Counted from the stretch's first letter, positions 48,483 through 60,257 are shown. The stretch is 64,000 nt of DNA from Rarobacter faecitabidus (GCF_006716265.1 NZ_VFOS01000001.1:434001-498000); one strand, 5' to 3'. Notes: generated from the letters alone by a model not told the origin. Numbers and translations are program-made.

Positions 48483-51400
48483 ATGACGTCCACAGCCAGC
48501 AACCCGTCCAGGCCTAGACGGCGACGGGAAGCCGACGAAGAACGAAACCGGAGATTCGGACCTCTCGCGATCACCATTGGGGTCCTGGCCGTCATCGTTG
48601 TGGCTGTCCTTGTCGCATCGCGATACCTGACGGAGTACTGGTGGTTCGACCAGGCCGGGTTCGCGAAGGTTCTCACGACGCAGTGGATCACCACGATCGT
48701 CCTCTTTGTCATCGGCTTCGTGGTCATGGGAGCGGCGATCTGGGCAAGCGCCTTCATCGCTCACAAGCGTCGTCCCGTGTATGCGGTCACAGCTATCCGC
48801 CCCACGCCGATGGATCAATACCGCGAGGCATTCGAGCCGATCCGCAAGCTGGCAATGATCATCGCGCCTGCGGGCCTCGGCGTATTCGCAGGCATAGCCG
48901 CGGGCAGCCAATGGCAGACGTTCCAGACGTGGTTGAACTCGACGCCGTTCGGTGAGACGGATCCGCAGTTCGGCTTCGACCTCAGCTTTTACGTATTCGC
49001 CGTACCGGCCATTCGCTTCCTGCTCTCCTTCCTGACCGTGACGGCGGTCTTCGCGCTCATCACCGCCGGAGTCATGACCTATCTCTATGGCGGGGTGCGC
49101 ATCGAGCAGTTGCCCAACAATAAGGCGGCGTTCCGCGCCACCAAGGACGCGCGACTCCAACTGAACATCACCGCCGCGATCCTCATGCTCGTCATCGCAG
49201 CACGGATCTGGTTCTCGCAGTACGAGACGCTGCTCTCGTCCACCACCATCGCGCAGGGCGCGGACTACACGGATGTCCACGCCGGAATCCCCGCCCGGAC
49301 CATCCTCTCCGTGGTGGCCATCGTCGTCGCCGCCCTCTTCGTGGTGTGCGCGATACGCGGCAACTGGCGCCTGCCGGTGATCGGGATCGGGCTCATGCTC
49401 GTGACCGGAATCCTGATCGGCTTTGCCTACCCGGCCATCGTCTCCCGCTTCCAGGTGCAGCCTAACGCTCAAGAACTTGAGGCGCCCTACATTCAGCGCA
49501 ATATCGATGCGACGCGTGCCGGGTTCGGCCTGAAAGACATCGATGTGCAGGAATACGCGGCCAAGACGACCGCGGAGAAGGGCGCGCTGCGGCAGGACGC
49601 CGAGACCACAGCCTCGATCCGCCTACTCGACCCCAACATCGTCTCTCCTGCGTTCCGCCAGTTGCAGCAGAACAAGCAGTACTACAACTTCGCCGAGACG
49701 CTCGCGGTCGACAAGTACTCGTTCGATGACGCATCGCACGACACCGTGATCGGCGTGCGTGAATTGAACCTCGCCGGGCTCGGAGACGACCAGCGCAACT
49801 GGGTCAACCAGCACACCGTGTTCACGCACGGCTTCGGTGTCGTGGCCGCGTACGGCAACCAGGTCCGATCCGACGGATCGCCGGCATTCTTCGAGTCCGA
49901 CATCCCCTCGGCTGGCAAGTTGAGCGGCGGCGAGCAGCACGCGTACGAGGAGCGGATCTACTTCAGCCCGGCTGCGCCCGACTACTCCATTGTGGGCGCC
50001 CCTGCTGGCGCGGAGCCGTGGGAACTCGACTACCCGGATGACTCCGCCGCGGGCCAGGTCAAGACCACGTTCCCGACGCAGGAAGTGTCCGTGGGACCGA
50101 AGCTCGACTCGTTCTTCTCGCGCCTGCTGTACGCAATCGACCTGCAGTCGGAACAGTTGCTCTTCTCCGATCGAGTCAACTCCGAATCCCAGGTCATCTA
50201 CGACCGGGCTCCCGCCGAGCGCGTCAAGAAGGTCGCTCCCTACCTGACACTCGACGGTCGCGTGTACCCGGCTGTGGTGGACGGGCAGGTCCTGTGGATC
50301 GTCGACGGATACACCACGTCCGCGACCTACCCGTATGCGACCTCGCAGGCCTTGGACGACGCGACTGCTGACTCGTTGACGGCCTCGTCCTCCTCCGTGA
50401 GCGCACTCGAACCGAAGCGCGTGAACTACATCCGCAACTCGGTCAAGGCTACGGTCAACGCCTACAGCGGCGAGGTGACGCTCTACGCCTGGGACGAGGA
50501 TGACCCCGTCCTCAAGACGTGGCAGAAGATCTTCCCGTCGACGATCAAGCCGATCGCCGAGGTGAGCGGCGACCTGATGAGCCACTTCCGCTACCCCGAG
50601 GACCTGTTCAAGGTTCAGCGGACCGTGCTCGCTCGCTATCACGTCACAGACGCGGCGTCGTTCTTTACCGCCCAGGACTTCTGGAAGGTCCCCGTCGATC
50701 CGACCACGTCCGTCAGCGGCGACGCCAAGACCGCGCAGTTGCAACCGCCCTACTACGTGACGTTGCAGATGCCGGGGCAGGAGAACTCGTCCTTCTCACT
50801 CACCTCGACGTTCATCCCGGGCGGAAACTCCGATCGCCAGATCCTTACCGGCTTCCTCGCGGCCGATGCGGATGCCGGGAAGACGACCGGCGTGAAATCC
50901 CCGGAGTACGGCAAGCTTCGCCTGCTTGTGCTGCCGCGGAATGCGACCGTCCCCGGACCGGGCCAGGTGCAGACCAAGTTCAACACCGACTCGACGGTGG
51001 CTCAGGCATTCACGTTCCTCAAGCAGGGTAACTCCACGATCGAGCTCGGAAACCTGCTGACGCTTCCCGTCGGCGGCGGACTACTCTACGTGCAGCCCGT
51101 GTATGCCTACTCGTCTCAGGGCTCGACGTATCCACTACTGCGGTACGTGATGGTTGCGTTCGGTGACGAGATTGGCTTCGGCACGACGCTGTCCGACGCG
51201 CTCGACCAGGTATTCGGCGGTGAGTCCGGGGCGCAGACCTCGGACAACGATGGGACGACCGCGCCGATTGTGCCGGACGATTCCACTGGTGAGACTCCCA
51301 CGGAGCCGACCGCGCCGACCGCGCCGACCGCGCCGACCGAGCCGACTACTCCCACCGAGCCCACCACGCCGACCGAGCCCACCGCGCCGACGCAGCCGGA

Positions 51401-51587
51401 CGCGGGGGGAGATGCGAATGCGCGCCTCAAGACGGCTCTCGCGGACATGCAGACCGCTTGGGACCAGGGACAGGCGGCACTCGAAAAGGGCGACTTCGCC
51501 GCCTACGGCACGGCGCAGCAGGCACTGCAGGACGCGCTCGACAAGGCAGTTGCCGCCGAGGCGGAACTGAACGCCGCAACCTCCTGA
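48483..51587 (+). CDS. UPF0182 family membrane protein
   Basis: The 1034-residue protein has about seven transmembrane helices in the first 330 residues, then a large extracytoplasmic domain with conserved segments such as YIQRNIDATRAGFGL and FFSRLLYAIDLQSEQLLFSD and GKLRLLVLPRN. It matches the UPF0182 (Rv3193c-like) family of unknown function. The C-terminal part after residue 905 is a Thr/Pro/Glu repeat (EPTAPTAPTAPTEPTTPTEP) followed by a predicted coiled coil ANARLKTALADMQTAWDQ. The 227 bp upstream (48256-48482) hold no gene; they should carry its promoter. Confidence 0.93.
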   Translation: MTSTASNPSRPRRRREADEERNRRFGPLAITIGVLAVIVVAVLVASRYLTEYWWFDQAGFAKVLTTQWITTIVLFVIGFVVMGAAIWASAFIAHKRRPVYAVTAIRPTPMDQYREAFEPIRKLAMIIAPAGLGVFAGIAAGSQWQTFQTWLNSTPFGETDPQFGFDLSFYVFAVPAIRFLLSFLTVTAVFALITAGVMTYLYGGVRIEQLPNNKAAFRATKDARLQLNITAAILMLVIAARIWFSQYETLLSSTTIAQGADYTDVHAGIPARTILSVVAIVVAALFVVCAIRGNWRLPVIGIGLMLVTGILIGFAYPAIVSRFQVQPNAQELEAPYIQRNIDATRAGFGLKDIDVQEYAAKTTAEKGALRQDAETTASIRLLDPNIVSPAFRQLQQNKQYYNFAETLAVDKYSFDDASHDTVIGVRELNLAGLGDDQRNWVNQHTVFTHGFGVVAAYGNQVRSDGSPAFFESDIPSAGKLSGGEQHAYEERIYFSPAAPDYSIVGAPAGAEPWELDYPDDSAAGQVKTTFPTQEVSVGPKLDSFFSRLLYAIDLQSEQLLFSDRVNSESQVIYDRAPAERVKKVAPYLTLDGRVYPAVVDGQVLWIVDGYTTSATYPYATSQALDDATADSLTASSSSVSALEPKRVNYIRNSVKATVNAYSGEVTLYAWDEDDPVLKTWQKIFPSTIKPIAEVSGDLMSHFRYPEDLFKVQRTVLARYHVTDAASFFTAQDFWKVPVDPTTSVSGDAKTAQLQPPYYVTLQMPGQENSSFSLTSTFIPGGNSDRQILTGFLAADADAGKTTGVKSPEYGKLRLLVLPRNATVPGPGQVQTKFNTDSTVAQAFTFLKQGNSTIELGNLLTLPVGGGLLYVQPVYAYSSQGSTYPLLRYVMVAFGDEIGFGTTLSDALDQVFGGESGAQTSDNDGTTAPIVPDDSTGETPTEPTAPTAPTAPTEPTTPTEPTTPTEPTAPTQPDAGGDANARLKTALADMQTAWDQGQAALEKGDFAAYGTAQQALQDALDKAVAAEAELNAATS

Positions 51588-51609
51588 CCAGGGTTGTTTC
51601 GAGATGACT

Positions 51610-51646
51610 GGCGTGGGGCGCCCGGGTAACCGGACGCCCCACCGCC
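51610..51646 (+). terminator. Terminator after UPF0182 gene
   Basis: GGCGTGGGGCG pairs with CGCCCCA-C-CGCC (11 bp, one bulge) and an inner CCGG/CCGG pairing, 22 bp past the stop of the UPF0182 gene. Confidence 0.7.
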
Positions 51647-51706
51647 ATCTGCGGGTCGAGGCCGATTTGGTTCTCGGCAGCAGATCGGCTAGGCTGGATA
51701 AGCCGA

Positions 51707-51783
51707 CGCGGGGTGGAGCAGCTCGGTAGCTCGCTGGGCTCATAACCCAGAGGTCGCAGGTTCAAATCCTGTCCCCGCTACCA
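51707..51783 (+). tRNA. tRNA-fMet (CAT), initiator
   Basis: A complete 77-base cloverleaf with encoded CCA: acceptor CGCGGGG/CCCCGCT in which the first pair is a C1 x T72 mismatch, and an anticodon stem with three G:C pairs GGG-CTCATAA-CCC, both hallmarks of initiator tRNA. The anticodon CAT is at 51741-51743. Accessory DNA begins shortly after its terminator. Confidence 0.95.
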
Positions 51784-51789
51784 ACTAAA

Positions 51790-51824
51790 GACCCCCTGAC
51801 CAGCGGAAACGCGGTCAGGGGGTC
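51790..51824 (+). terminator. Terminator after tRNA-fMet
   Basis: GACCCCCTGACC/GGTCAGGGGGTC, a perfect 12-bp stem extended by GCG-GAAA-CGC at the top, is followed by TTTGCTATTT. Confidence 0.92.
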
Positions 51825-51876
51825 TTTGCTATTTCCTGTCTAGATTTACGGAATGCGGTTTAGTGTCGGTATTCGG

Positions 51877-52112
51877 GGCTTATAGGTCAGAACGTGTGGA
51901 TGGGATTGGGGGTTTCGCTTGTGATTTAGCGGCTGGTGGGGTGTTGGTATGCCCTGGCATCCTTGATTGTGAATGGTGCAGGTAATTCCACGCGTTGTGG
52001 AGTATGCGATGAAGTCCTGGTCAAGAACGGTAAGACAGCTGCTGGGACCCAACGGTGGATATGTCGCAGTTGTGGTGCCTCTAGCGTGCGTAGACGCCCT
52101 GATGTGACCCGA
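51877..52112 (+). mobile_element. Truncated IS left end with transposase N-terminus (copy 1)
   Basis: The 111 bp 51877-51987 recur at 52928-53038 with one mismatch near the end. In this copy a reading frame continues into CGVCDEVLVKNGKTAAGTQRW and CRSCGASSVRRRPDVTRAAQ, a two-Cys-pair zinc ribbon like the start of IS1249/IS256-type transposases. The frame breaks off near 52112, where the sequence joins the 3' end of a truncated gene. The rest of the element is missing. Confidence 0.8.
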
Positions 52113-52266
52113 GCAGCACAGTGGCAGTGGTGCTGCCACGTCGGGCAAGCAGACCGCCACTGGGTGTGCGAGTGATAGCGAACCCCTGGGCGGCGAGTCC
52201 GTCGTGCAGCGTCTGAAACGCACGATTCTGATCGCTGATCAATATGAAGTCCGTCGAGATCGCCAT
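52110..52266 (-). pseudogene. Truncated small gene broken by IS remnant
   Basis: A minus-strand frame from the ATG at 52266 (AGGGAACA upstream) codes MAISTDFILISDQNRAFQTL and continues to about TTATVLLG, then runs into IS-derived sequence. The intact part is some 50 residues; the family is not recognisable. It shows that the IS copy landed in, or recombined with, a resident gene. Confidence 0.55.
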
Positions 52267-52557
52267 GGTTGTTCCCTGTCGTTCGAAGTGCGAGGTTGCG
52301 CAGTTCACCCTACTGGGCATGGCCTCGTCCGGATACATGTCCGTCTCATCCGCGCGACCGATAGCTGATTCGCAGTGAGAATCGGCCGGCGACCAGCAGT
52401 CTGTGCCGGAGGATCGGCTGGGAGGTGCGTCACGACCCGTGCCGAACGTCCGTCTAGGTCGCGCGCAAGGGCCGTCCGCGACAAATCGCGGCTCGCCGCG
52501 AGATGACCTACCCTGATATATGGACGCACGAACACCACTCGGACGGAGATGCGCATC

Positions 52558-52776
52558 ATGACCATCAGTACCGGAATTGTTCTCTTTGTCATCGGAGCGA
52601 TCTTGACGTTCGCGGTCAACGTCGAATTCGACGCGATCAGCCTGGACCTGATCGGCTACATCCTCATGGGTGCCGGAGTCGTCGTGTTCATCATCGGCCT
52701 GATCACGATGACTACCGCTCGTCGCCGGACGGTTGACCGGGTTGAGCGAGTCGACCGCGTCGGTCCGATCGACTGA
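52558..52776 (+). CDS. DUF6458 small membrane protein
   Basis: The 72-residue protein (MTISTGIVLFVIGAILTFAV) has two transmembrane helices (4-24 and 34-55) separated by NVEFDAISLDLIGYI, the pattern of the actinobacterial DUF6458 family, and a charged C-terminal tail TARRRTVDRVERVDRVGPID. GGAG lies nine bases upstream of the ATG at 52558. Function unknown. The following 150 bp up to the IS repeat hold no gene. Confidence 0.8.
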   Translation: MTISTGIVLFVIGAILTFAVNVEFDAISLDLIGYILMGAGVVVFIIGLITMTTARRRTVDRVERVDRVGPID

Positions 52777-52927
52777 GGGAAGCGACTCGTCATCGAGTCT
52801 CGGCGCCTCTGACCGGAACGTCGCAGGTGGCGTGCGTGTTCGTGGCTTAGGGGTGCCGTTTTACGTAAGAAGAGCCACCGCGCAATGTCATGAACGCTCA
52901 CTCGGCCCCGTCGGCACCAGCCAATAT

Positions 52928-53038
52928 GGCTTATAGGTCAGAACGTGTGGATGGGATTGGGGGTTTCGCTTGTGATTTAGCGGCTGGTGGGGTGTTGGTA
53001 TGCCCTGGCATCCTTGATTGTGAATGGTGCTGGTAATT
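52928..53038 (+). mobile_element. Truncated IS left end (copy 2)
   Basis: A 111-bp direct repeat of 51877-51987 (offset 1051), identical except for a51980/t53031. It ends exactly where the IS3-like element starts, so only the left end remains. Confidence 0.85.
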
Positions 53039-53111
53039 TGTCGCGCGTCAGACTATGTGGCAGGGGTAGTTAGTTGCTGAGGCAACGGCCCTATCGCAAG
53101 GTTTGAGAATC

Positions 53112-53429
53112 ATGAGTCGTCCACCGAAGATCCCGGCGGAGAAGAAGCTGCGCATCGTGTTGAGCGTGTTGCAGGGCGAGATCTCGATCGCGGAAGCGGC
53201 CCGCCGCGAGAAGGTCTCCGAGCAGGCGATCGGGAAGTGGAAGCGTCAGTTCCTCGAGGGAGGCAAGGCCGGAATCGAGGCCGGCAAGTCCAAGCCCTCG
53301 ACCCGAGAGCAACAGCTCGAGGATGAGGTCGCCGAACTCACCCAAGCCCTCGGCGAGGCCGCGGTCGAGATCCGCGTCTGGAAGAAATCAGCGGAGGGCA
53401 GGTTGGGCCCTTCGAGGACCTCGAGGTGA
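53112..53429 (+). CDS. IS3-like transposase OrfA
   Basis: The 105-residue protein (MSRPPKIPAEKKLRIVLSVL) has a helix-turn-helix ISIAEAARREKVSEQAIGKWKR and a C-terminal leucine-rich coil EQQLEDEVAELTQALGEAAV, as in IS3-family OrfA. Its last bases overlap orfB (GTGA). Confidence 0.88.
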   Translation: MSRPPKIPAEKKLRIVLSVLQGEISIAEAARREKVSEQAIGKWKRQFLEGGKAGIEAGKSKPSTREQQLEDEVAELTQALGEAAVEIRVWKKSAEGRLGPSRTSR

Positions 53430-54376
53430 TCCGCACCGAGGCGGGCATGTCGACCGCGAGGTTCTGCGAACTCATCGACATGCCCGAACGAATCTGGCGG
53501 CGCTGGCAGGCCAAGGCCCGCGCGGATCGGCCGTTGAAGGGTCCGTGGCCGCAGCCGTCTCGCGTTGCTGTCCGTGATGTCGTCGTGCAGCATGCGAAGG
53601 CGCATCCGGCGTGGGGCCACCGGAAGATTTGGGCCATGACCCGTCACGACGGGCACCCGGTATCGCAGGCGACCGTGCTGCGGCTGCTGCGCGACGAGGG
53701 CCTGATCCTGGGTGCGAATGACCAACGGGAGCGCCGCAAGCTCGCTGAGCGCCGCAAGGCCGCGTTCGCGAAAGAACCGACGGGCCCGAACCAGGTTTGG
53801 CAGCTCGACTTCTCCGAGTATGAGACCACGGCCGGCGGGGTCTGGCGGATTGCGTCGTGTCGGGACTATTGGGCGAAGTATGAGTTCGACGCGCACGTGT
53901 CGCCGACTGCGAACATGCACGACGCGGTCACCGCGGTCGAGCTCGCCCTCGCCGAATTCGAGGCGCTCCTCGGCCACCCGCTCATCGACGACTGCGAGGT
54001 CGACGAGCACACCGGGGAGATCCTGCCCACCTTGACGATCGTGACCGACAATGGCGGCCCGTTCCGGTCGTTCACGTTCGAAGCGTTCATCGCGACGCAC
54101 CCCGAGCTCCGTCACGTCCGCACACGAGTGAGAACGCCGGGGCAGAACGGGTCACGCGAACGCGGCTTCGGGACGATGAAATACGAATGGCTGTTCCGCG
54201 AAGAGATCGACGACGGCCTCCAGCTCGTCGAACACGTGAACGCCTACCGGCAGGACTATAACCACGTCCGCCCGCACGAAGCGATCGCCTGGAACCGACC
54301 CGCAGAGGTCTACGCCGGCCTCGCCGACCCCACCATCCCCAACTTCGAAATCGAAGAAACCCTGCCAACTACTTGA
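53426..54376 (+). CDS. IS3-like transposase OrfB (DDE integrase)
   Basis: The 316-residue product has an HTH region with HPAWGHRKIWAM, then an rve/DDE core: first Asp in WQLDFSEYET, second in VTDNGGPF and Glu about 37 residues later in SRERGFGTMKYE. The frame is intact, so the element may be active. The C-terminus ends near the right inverted repeat. Confidence 0.9.
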   Translation: MIRTEAGMSTARFCELIDMPERIWRRWQAKARADRPLKGPWPQPSRVAVRDVVVQHAKAHPAWGHRKIWAMTRHDGHPVSQATVLRLLRDEGLILGANDQRERRKLAERRKAAFAKEPTGPNQVWQLDFSEYETTAGGVWRIASCRDYWAKYEFDAHVSPTANMHDAVTAVELALAEFEALLGHPLIDDCEVDEHTGEILPTLTIVTDNGGPFRSFTFEAFIATHPELRHVRTRVRTPGQNGSRERGFGTMKYEWLFREEIDDGLQLVEHVNAYRQDYNHVRPHEAIAWNRPAEVYAGLADPTIPNFEIEETLPTT

Positions 54377-54445
54377 CGCGGGACATCCTTCCTGGTGCGG
54401 GCCGGTCGCCTTGTGTGTGTGCGCTCACGTGGTTGGTGGTGGTGC

Positions 54446-57316
<2,871 letters not shown>

Positions 57317-57360
57317 GACCTCGCTCCTTCCTGTTGGACCGGATGGCTCGAACCCCGCCG

Positions 57361-57377
57361 ATACCCAGTGGGGGTAT
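57361..57377 (-). promoter_or_regulatory. CsoR-type operator candidate
   Basis: ATACCCAGTGGGGGTAT is a G/C-arm palindrome with TAC and GTA ends, like the CsoR-binding sites of actinobacteria. It lies 45 bp upstream of the ATPase start, where a copper-responsive repressor would act. No csoR gene is in the window. The stretch 57317-57581 otherwise has no gene I can support. Confidence 0.6.
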
Positions 57378-57581
57378 CTCCTACGGTAGGCGGGCGGAAC
57401 CTGTACCGCCCTGATGGATCGATGAAAGTTCGATGAAGACGCCCGCTGTGCGTGACCCATGCCATCTACGGTGTGCAGGAATGACGAGGCCGGCGCGGGC
57501 GTGTGCGCTGCAGTGGGATCAGCGGTGGCACGCCCGGGCCGGCCAGAACGGAAGTGCCGACGCCTGGGCCGAGGGTCGGTC

Positions 57582-57827
57582 TCAGGGGATGCGTTCGTGG
57601 TTCTCGCGGGTCGGCGTGACGTGCTCGTGGCCCGCGTCCTGGCCGGTGGCGCCGCCGTGGTTGTGACCGCCTTGTCGGTTCATGAAGAACATCATCGCGA
57701 CCATCCCCAAGGGGCAGGCCAGTAGGATCGCGTACTGCAGCGCCTGGCCGAGATCGACGCCGAAAGCCAGCAGGACGGCGAGGATGACGACCGCGCCGAT
57801 GGCCATGTGCTTGAGGTGGTGCTTCAT
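57582..57827 (-). CDS. DUF2933 small membrane protein
   Basis: The 81-residue protein has two transmembrane helices ([20 protein letters not shown] and [17 protein letters not shown]) and a His-rich tail [20 protein letters not shown]2933 proteins commonly accompany copper-resistance genes. Four bases overlap the SHOCT gene. The His tail could bind metal (inference). Confidence 0.8.
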   Translation of the reverse strand: MKHHLKHMAIGAVVILAVLLAFGVDLGQALQYAILLACPLGMVAMMFFMNRQGGHNHGGATGQDAGHEHVTPTRENHERIP

Positions 57828-58099
57828 CGTGGTCCTTTCGTTGTGACCGGCTCAGAGCCGGCCAGGTGGGAGGAGTCGGCCAGGTGGGAGCGCAGCGACC
57901 GGTAGGTCTCGGGGTCCATTTCGCCTGCGGCGAGGCGGGCATCCAGGAGCGCCTGCGGGTCAAGGTCGCGCTCGGCCCGTCGTTGAGGGGTGGGGAACAT
58001 TCGGCACACCGCCCAGATGACCCCGGCCAACACCGCGACCCACAGCGCGATCATCGCGGCCCAGCCGCCCGCGCCCATCTGGTTGCACCACAGGCCCAT
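57824..58099 (-). CDS. SHOCT-domain small membrane protein
   Basis: The 91-residue protein (MGLWCNQMGAGGWAAMIALW) has one transmembrane helix (about 10-32) and a C-terminal SHOCT motif, DLDPQALLDARLAAGEMDPE. GGAG lies six bases before the ATG; an adjacent in-frame GTG at 58102 is possible. SHOCT domains are short oligomerisation-type segments frequent in actinobacterial metal-resistance islands. Confidence 0.8.
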   Translation of the reverse strand: MGLWCNQMGAGGWAAMIALWVAVLAGVIWAVCRMFPTPQRRAERDLDPQALLDARLAAGEMDPETYRSLRSHLADSSHLAGSEPVTTKGPR

Positions 58100-58191
58100 C
58101 ACGGTCTCCTTGCCCAGGTCCGGTGCGTATCACCGGCTTTCTTCCAGCCTGGGCGAGGTGGATCAAGAAGAGACGGTCGCCTGATGAAGTC

Positions 58192-59349
58192 TCACTGAAG
58201 ATCGGCGGCGTACCGATCGCCCACGTCGGTGGGCGCTGTCGTTGTGGGAAGGTCGATGACGAACTGGGTACCGGTGCCCGTACCGGCGCTGTGGGCGGTG
58301 ATCGTCCCGCCGTGGGCGTGCACGAGCGCCCGGGTGATGCTCAACCCGATACCGGAGCCGCCGTGGTCACGGTCGCGTGCGGTATCGACCCGGTAGAACC
58401 GTTCGAACACATGGGGCAGATGGACCGGGTCGATGCCCTCACCGGTATCGGCAACGACCAGCCGAACATCATTTCTGTGTCTGCTCGCGCCCAGGGTGAC
58501 TTGGCCACCGGCGGGGGTGTGGCGCAGCGCGTTGTCCAGCAGGTTGGCCAGCACCTGTCCGAATCGGTCGGTATCGACCCAGACCTCGGGCAGCTGCGCG
58601 CTGGTCTCGACGACCAGGCCGACCCTGGCGGCGGCGTACCGCTCGCGGGCGGACTCCGCCGCCACCTCCAGCAGTTCCTGAGGCACCATGGGCTGCCGGT
58701 CCAGGCGTAACGCGCCGGTCTCGGCCCGGGTGACGGCGGCGAGGTCGGCGGCTAAGCGAGTCAGGCGAGAGGCCTGGGTGCGCAGCACCTCGATGGTCTG
58801 CGGGCTCAACTCCTGCACTCCATCCTCCAGGGCATCTACAGTGGCGGAGATCGTGGCGACCGGGGTGCGCAGCTCATGAGCGACGTCGGCCATCAGCCGC
58901 CGCCGGAGCAGTTCGTCGTGATCCAGGCGGGTGGCCATGTCGTTGAAGGCGTCGGCCAGCTCATCGAACTCTGCACCCACCTGTGGTCGTGCCACGCGGG
59001 CCTCGAACCGGCCCGCGGCCACTTGTGCCGCGGCGGTGGACATGGTGCCCAGCGTGGCGCCGATGCGGCGGGCCAGGATCAGACTGGCGGCCAGAGACGT
59101 CAGCGCCGAGGCCCCCAGGGCGACGGCCAGGGTCAGCGTGCTGGCCGAGATGAAGGCGGCCTCGGCATGCTCGAAGGTCGTCCCGGGAGAGTTCTCCACC
59201 TCGATCAGGTGATGGTGGAAGAATACCGGCCCCGCTAGAGCAGCGACCAGCAACGCCGTCAGACCTCCAGCGAGGACCACCAGCGCCATCGCGATGATCA
59301 GGCGCACAGCGATCCCGCGCGCGCGCCCTGGAATCTCCCGGGTGGTCAC
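58192..59349 (-). CDS. Sensor histidine kinase of the copper island
   Basis: The 385-residue kinase has two transmembrane helices (about 15-42 and 66-92) around a short extracytoplasmic loop of some 25 residues containing FFHHHLIEVE, a His cluster that could sense a metal. A HAMP domain (93-145), the phospho-acceptor H158 in DVAHELRTPVATIS, and the boxes LLDNALRHTP, VADTGEGIDPVHL and GGSGIGLSI follow. It overlaps the response regulator gene by four bases (ATGA). Confidence 0.92.
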   Translation of the reverse strand: MTTREIPGRARGIAVRLIIAMALVVLAGGLTALLVAALAGPVFFHHHLIEVENSPGTTFEHAEAAFISASTLTLAVALGASALTSLAASLILARRIGATLGTMSTAAAQVAAGRFEARVARPQVGAEFDELADAFNDMATRLDHDELLRRRLMADVAHELRTPVATISATVDALEDGVQELSPQTIEVLRTQASRLTRLAADLAAVTRAETGALRLDRQPMVPQELLEVAAESARERYAAARVGLVVETSAQLPEVWVDTDRFGQVLANLLDNALRHTPAGGQVTLGASRHRNDVRLVVADTGEGIDPVHLPHVFERFYRVDTARDRDHGGSGIGLSITRALVHAHGGTITAHSAGTGTGTQFVIDLPTTTAPTDVGDRYAADLQ

Positions 59350-60068
59350 TGGCCCGTGCCCATCCGGTACCCGACGCCGCGCACCGTGCGCACGTACTTC
59401 TGCTCCTTGGCGCTGTCGCCCAGTTTCTGACGCACATGCAGGAGGTGCACGTCCACCAGATGCTCATCGCCCACCCAGTCCCCACCCCACACTGCATTGA
59501 TCAACGCCTGCCGGGTGAACACCTGCCGCGGATGGGCCGCCAGGGCCGCCAACACGTCGAACTCGGTGCGCGTCAGCGCCACCGGCTCACCATCCAGATG
59601 CACCTCACGCGCCGACGGATCGATACTCAACCCACCAAAGACCAATTGCTCGGTGAGCGCCACCCCCGACTGCGCGGCGCGGGGTCGTCGCATCATCACC
59701 CCGACCCGAGCAATGAGCTCACGGGTGCTGAACGGTTTGGTCATGTAGTCATCGGCCCCGACCGACAACCCGATCAACGTGTCGATCTCCTCGGCGCGAG
59801 CGGTCAGCATGAGGATGTAGCAGTCCGAGAAGGTCCGGATCTGCCGGCAGACCTCCACCCCGTCCAGGCCCGGCAGGCCCAGGTCGAGGATGATCACCAG
59901 TGGATCACTCTGCCGGGCCAGTTCCACTGCGGAGGGCCCGTCGAAGGCCAGGTCGACCTCGAAGCCCTCCCGCTCCAGATAGCCGGCCAGCACACGCGCC
60001 AGCGCCTGCTCATCGTCGACAACAAGGGCCCGGCGACCATCAGGAGTGGAGCTCTTCATGGTATCCAT
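59346..60068 (-). CDS. OmpR-family response regulator of the copper island
   Basis: The 240-residue regulator has a receiver with phospho-acceptor D62 (IILDLGLPGLDG) and a winged-helix DNA-binding domain (LTRTEFDVLAALAAHPRQVF, VDVHLLHVRQKL, VRTVRGVGYRMG). It pairs with the kinase downstream. Two close starts are possible (60068 or 60059); I see no strong site for either. Confidence 0.92.
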   Translation of the reverse strand: MDTMKSSTPDGRRALVVDDEQALARVLAGYLEREGFEVDLAFDGPSAVELARQSDPLVIILDLGLPGLDGVEVCRQIRTFSDCYILMLTARAEEIDTLIGLSVGADDYMTKPFSTRELIARVGVMMRRPRAAQSGVALTEQLVFGGLSIDPSAREVHLDGEPVALTRTEFDVLAALAAHPRQVFTRQALINAVWGGDWVGDEHLVDVHLLHVRQKLGDSAKEQKYVRTVRGVGYRMGTGQ

Positions 60069-60136
60069 TGTGAGTGTTGACCTTCCGGCGATGTCTATCG
60101 GTTGGTGCCGGGCCGCCTCATCGGGTGCTAATACGA

Positions 60137-60257
60137 GCCATACGCCAATCCTGCAAGACCAACGAGGACCTCGCGGCGCAGCGCTCGGGGAACCGTCGAG
60201 TCCTAGCCGATCGGTTCCCCGGCGCTGCGCCGCGTCATGAGATGCAGCCATACGCCT
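60137..60257. repeat. Long hairpin flanked by an 11-bp direct repeat
   Basis: AGCCATACGCC occurs at 60137-60147 and 60247-60257. Between the copies, CGCGGCGCAGCGC(t)CGGGGAACCG at 60172-60195 pairs with its complement at 60212-60234: 23 bp with one bulged base. It lies between the DUF305 gene and the response regulator and may terminate the DUF305 transcript, or be a small non-autonomous repeat element. Confidence 0.75.

Larger units (their letters stand above)
53039..54385 (+). mobile_element. IS3-like insertion sequence
   Basis: The element carries overlapping orfA and orfB and has imperfect terminal inverted repeats: TGTCGCGCGTCAGACTATGT-GGCAG at the left (from 53039) and, on the opposite strand from 54385, TGTCCCGCGTCAAGTAGTTGGCAG. 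I see no clear target duplication, which fits insertion into or recombination with the older IS remnant on its left. Boundaries are good to a few bases. Confidence 0.8.

Noticed and set aside
53039-54385. A composite transposon carrying the copper genes
   Set aside because: Only one IS3-like copy is visible and no second matching IS is seen on the other side within the window.
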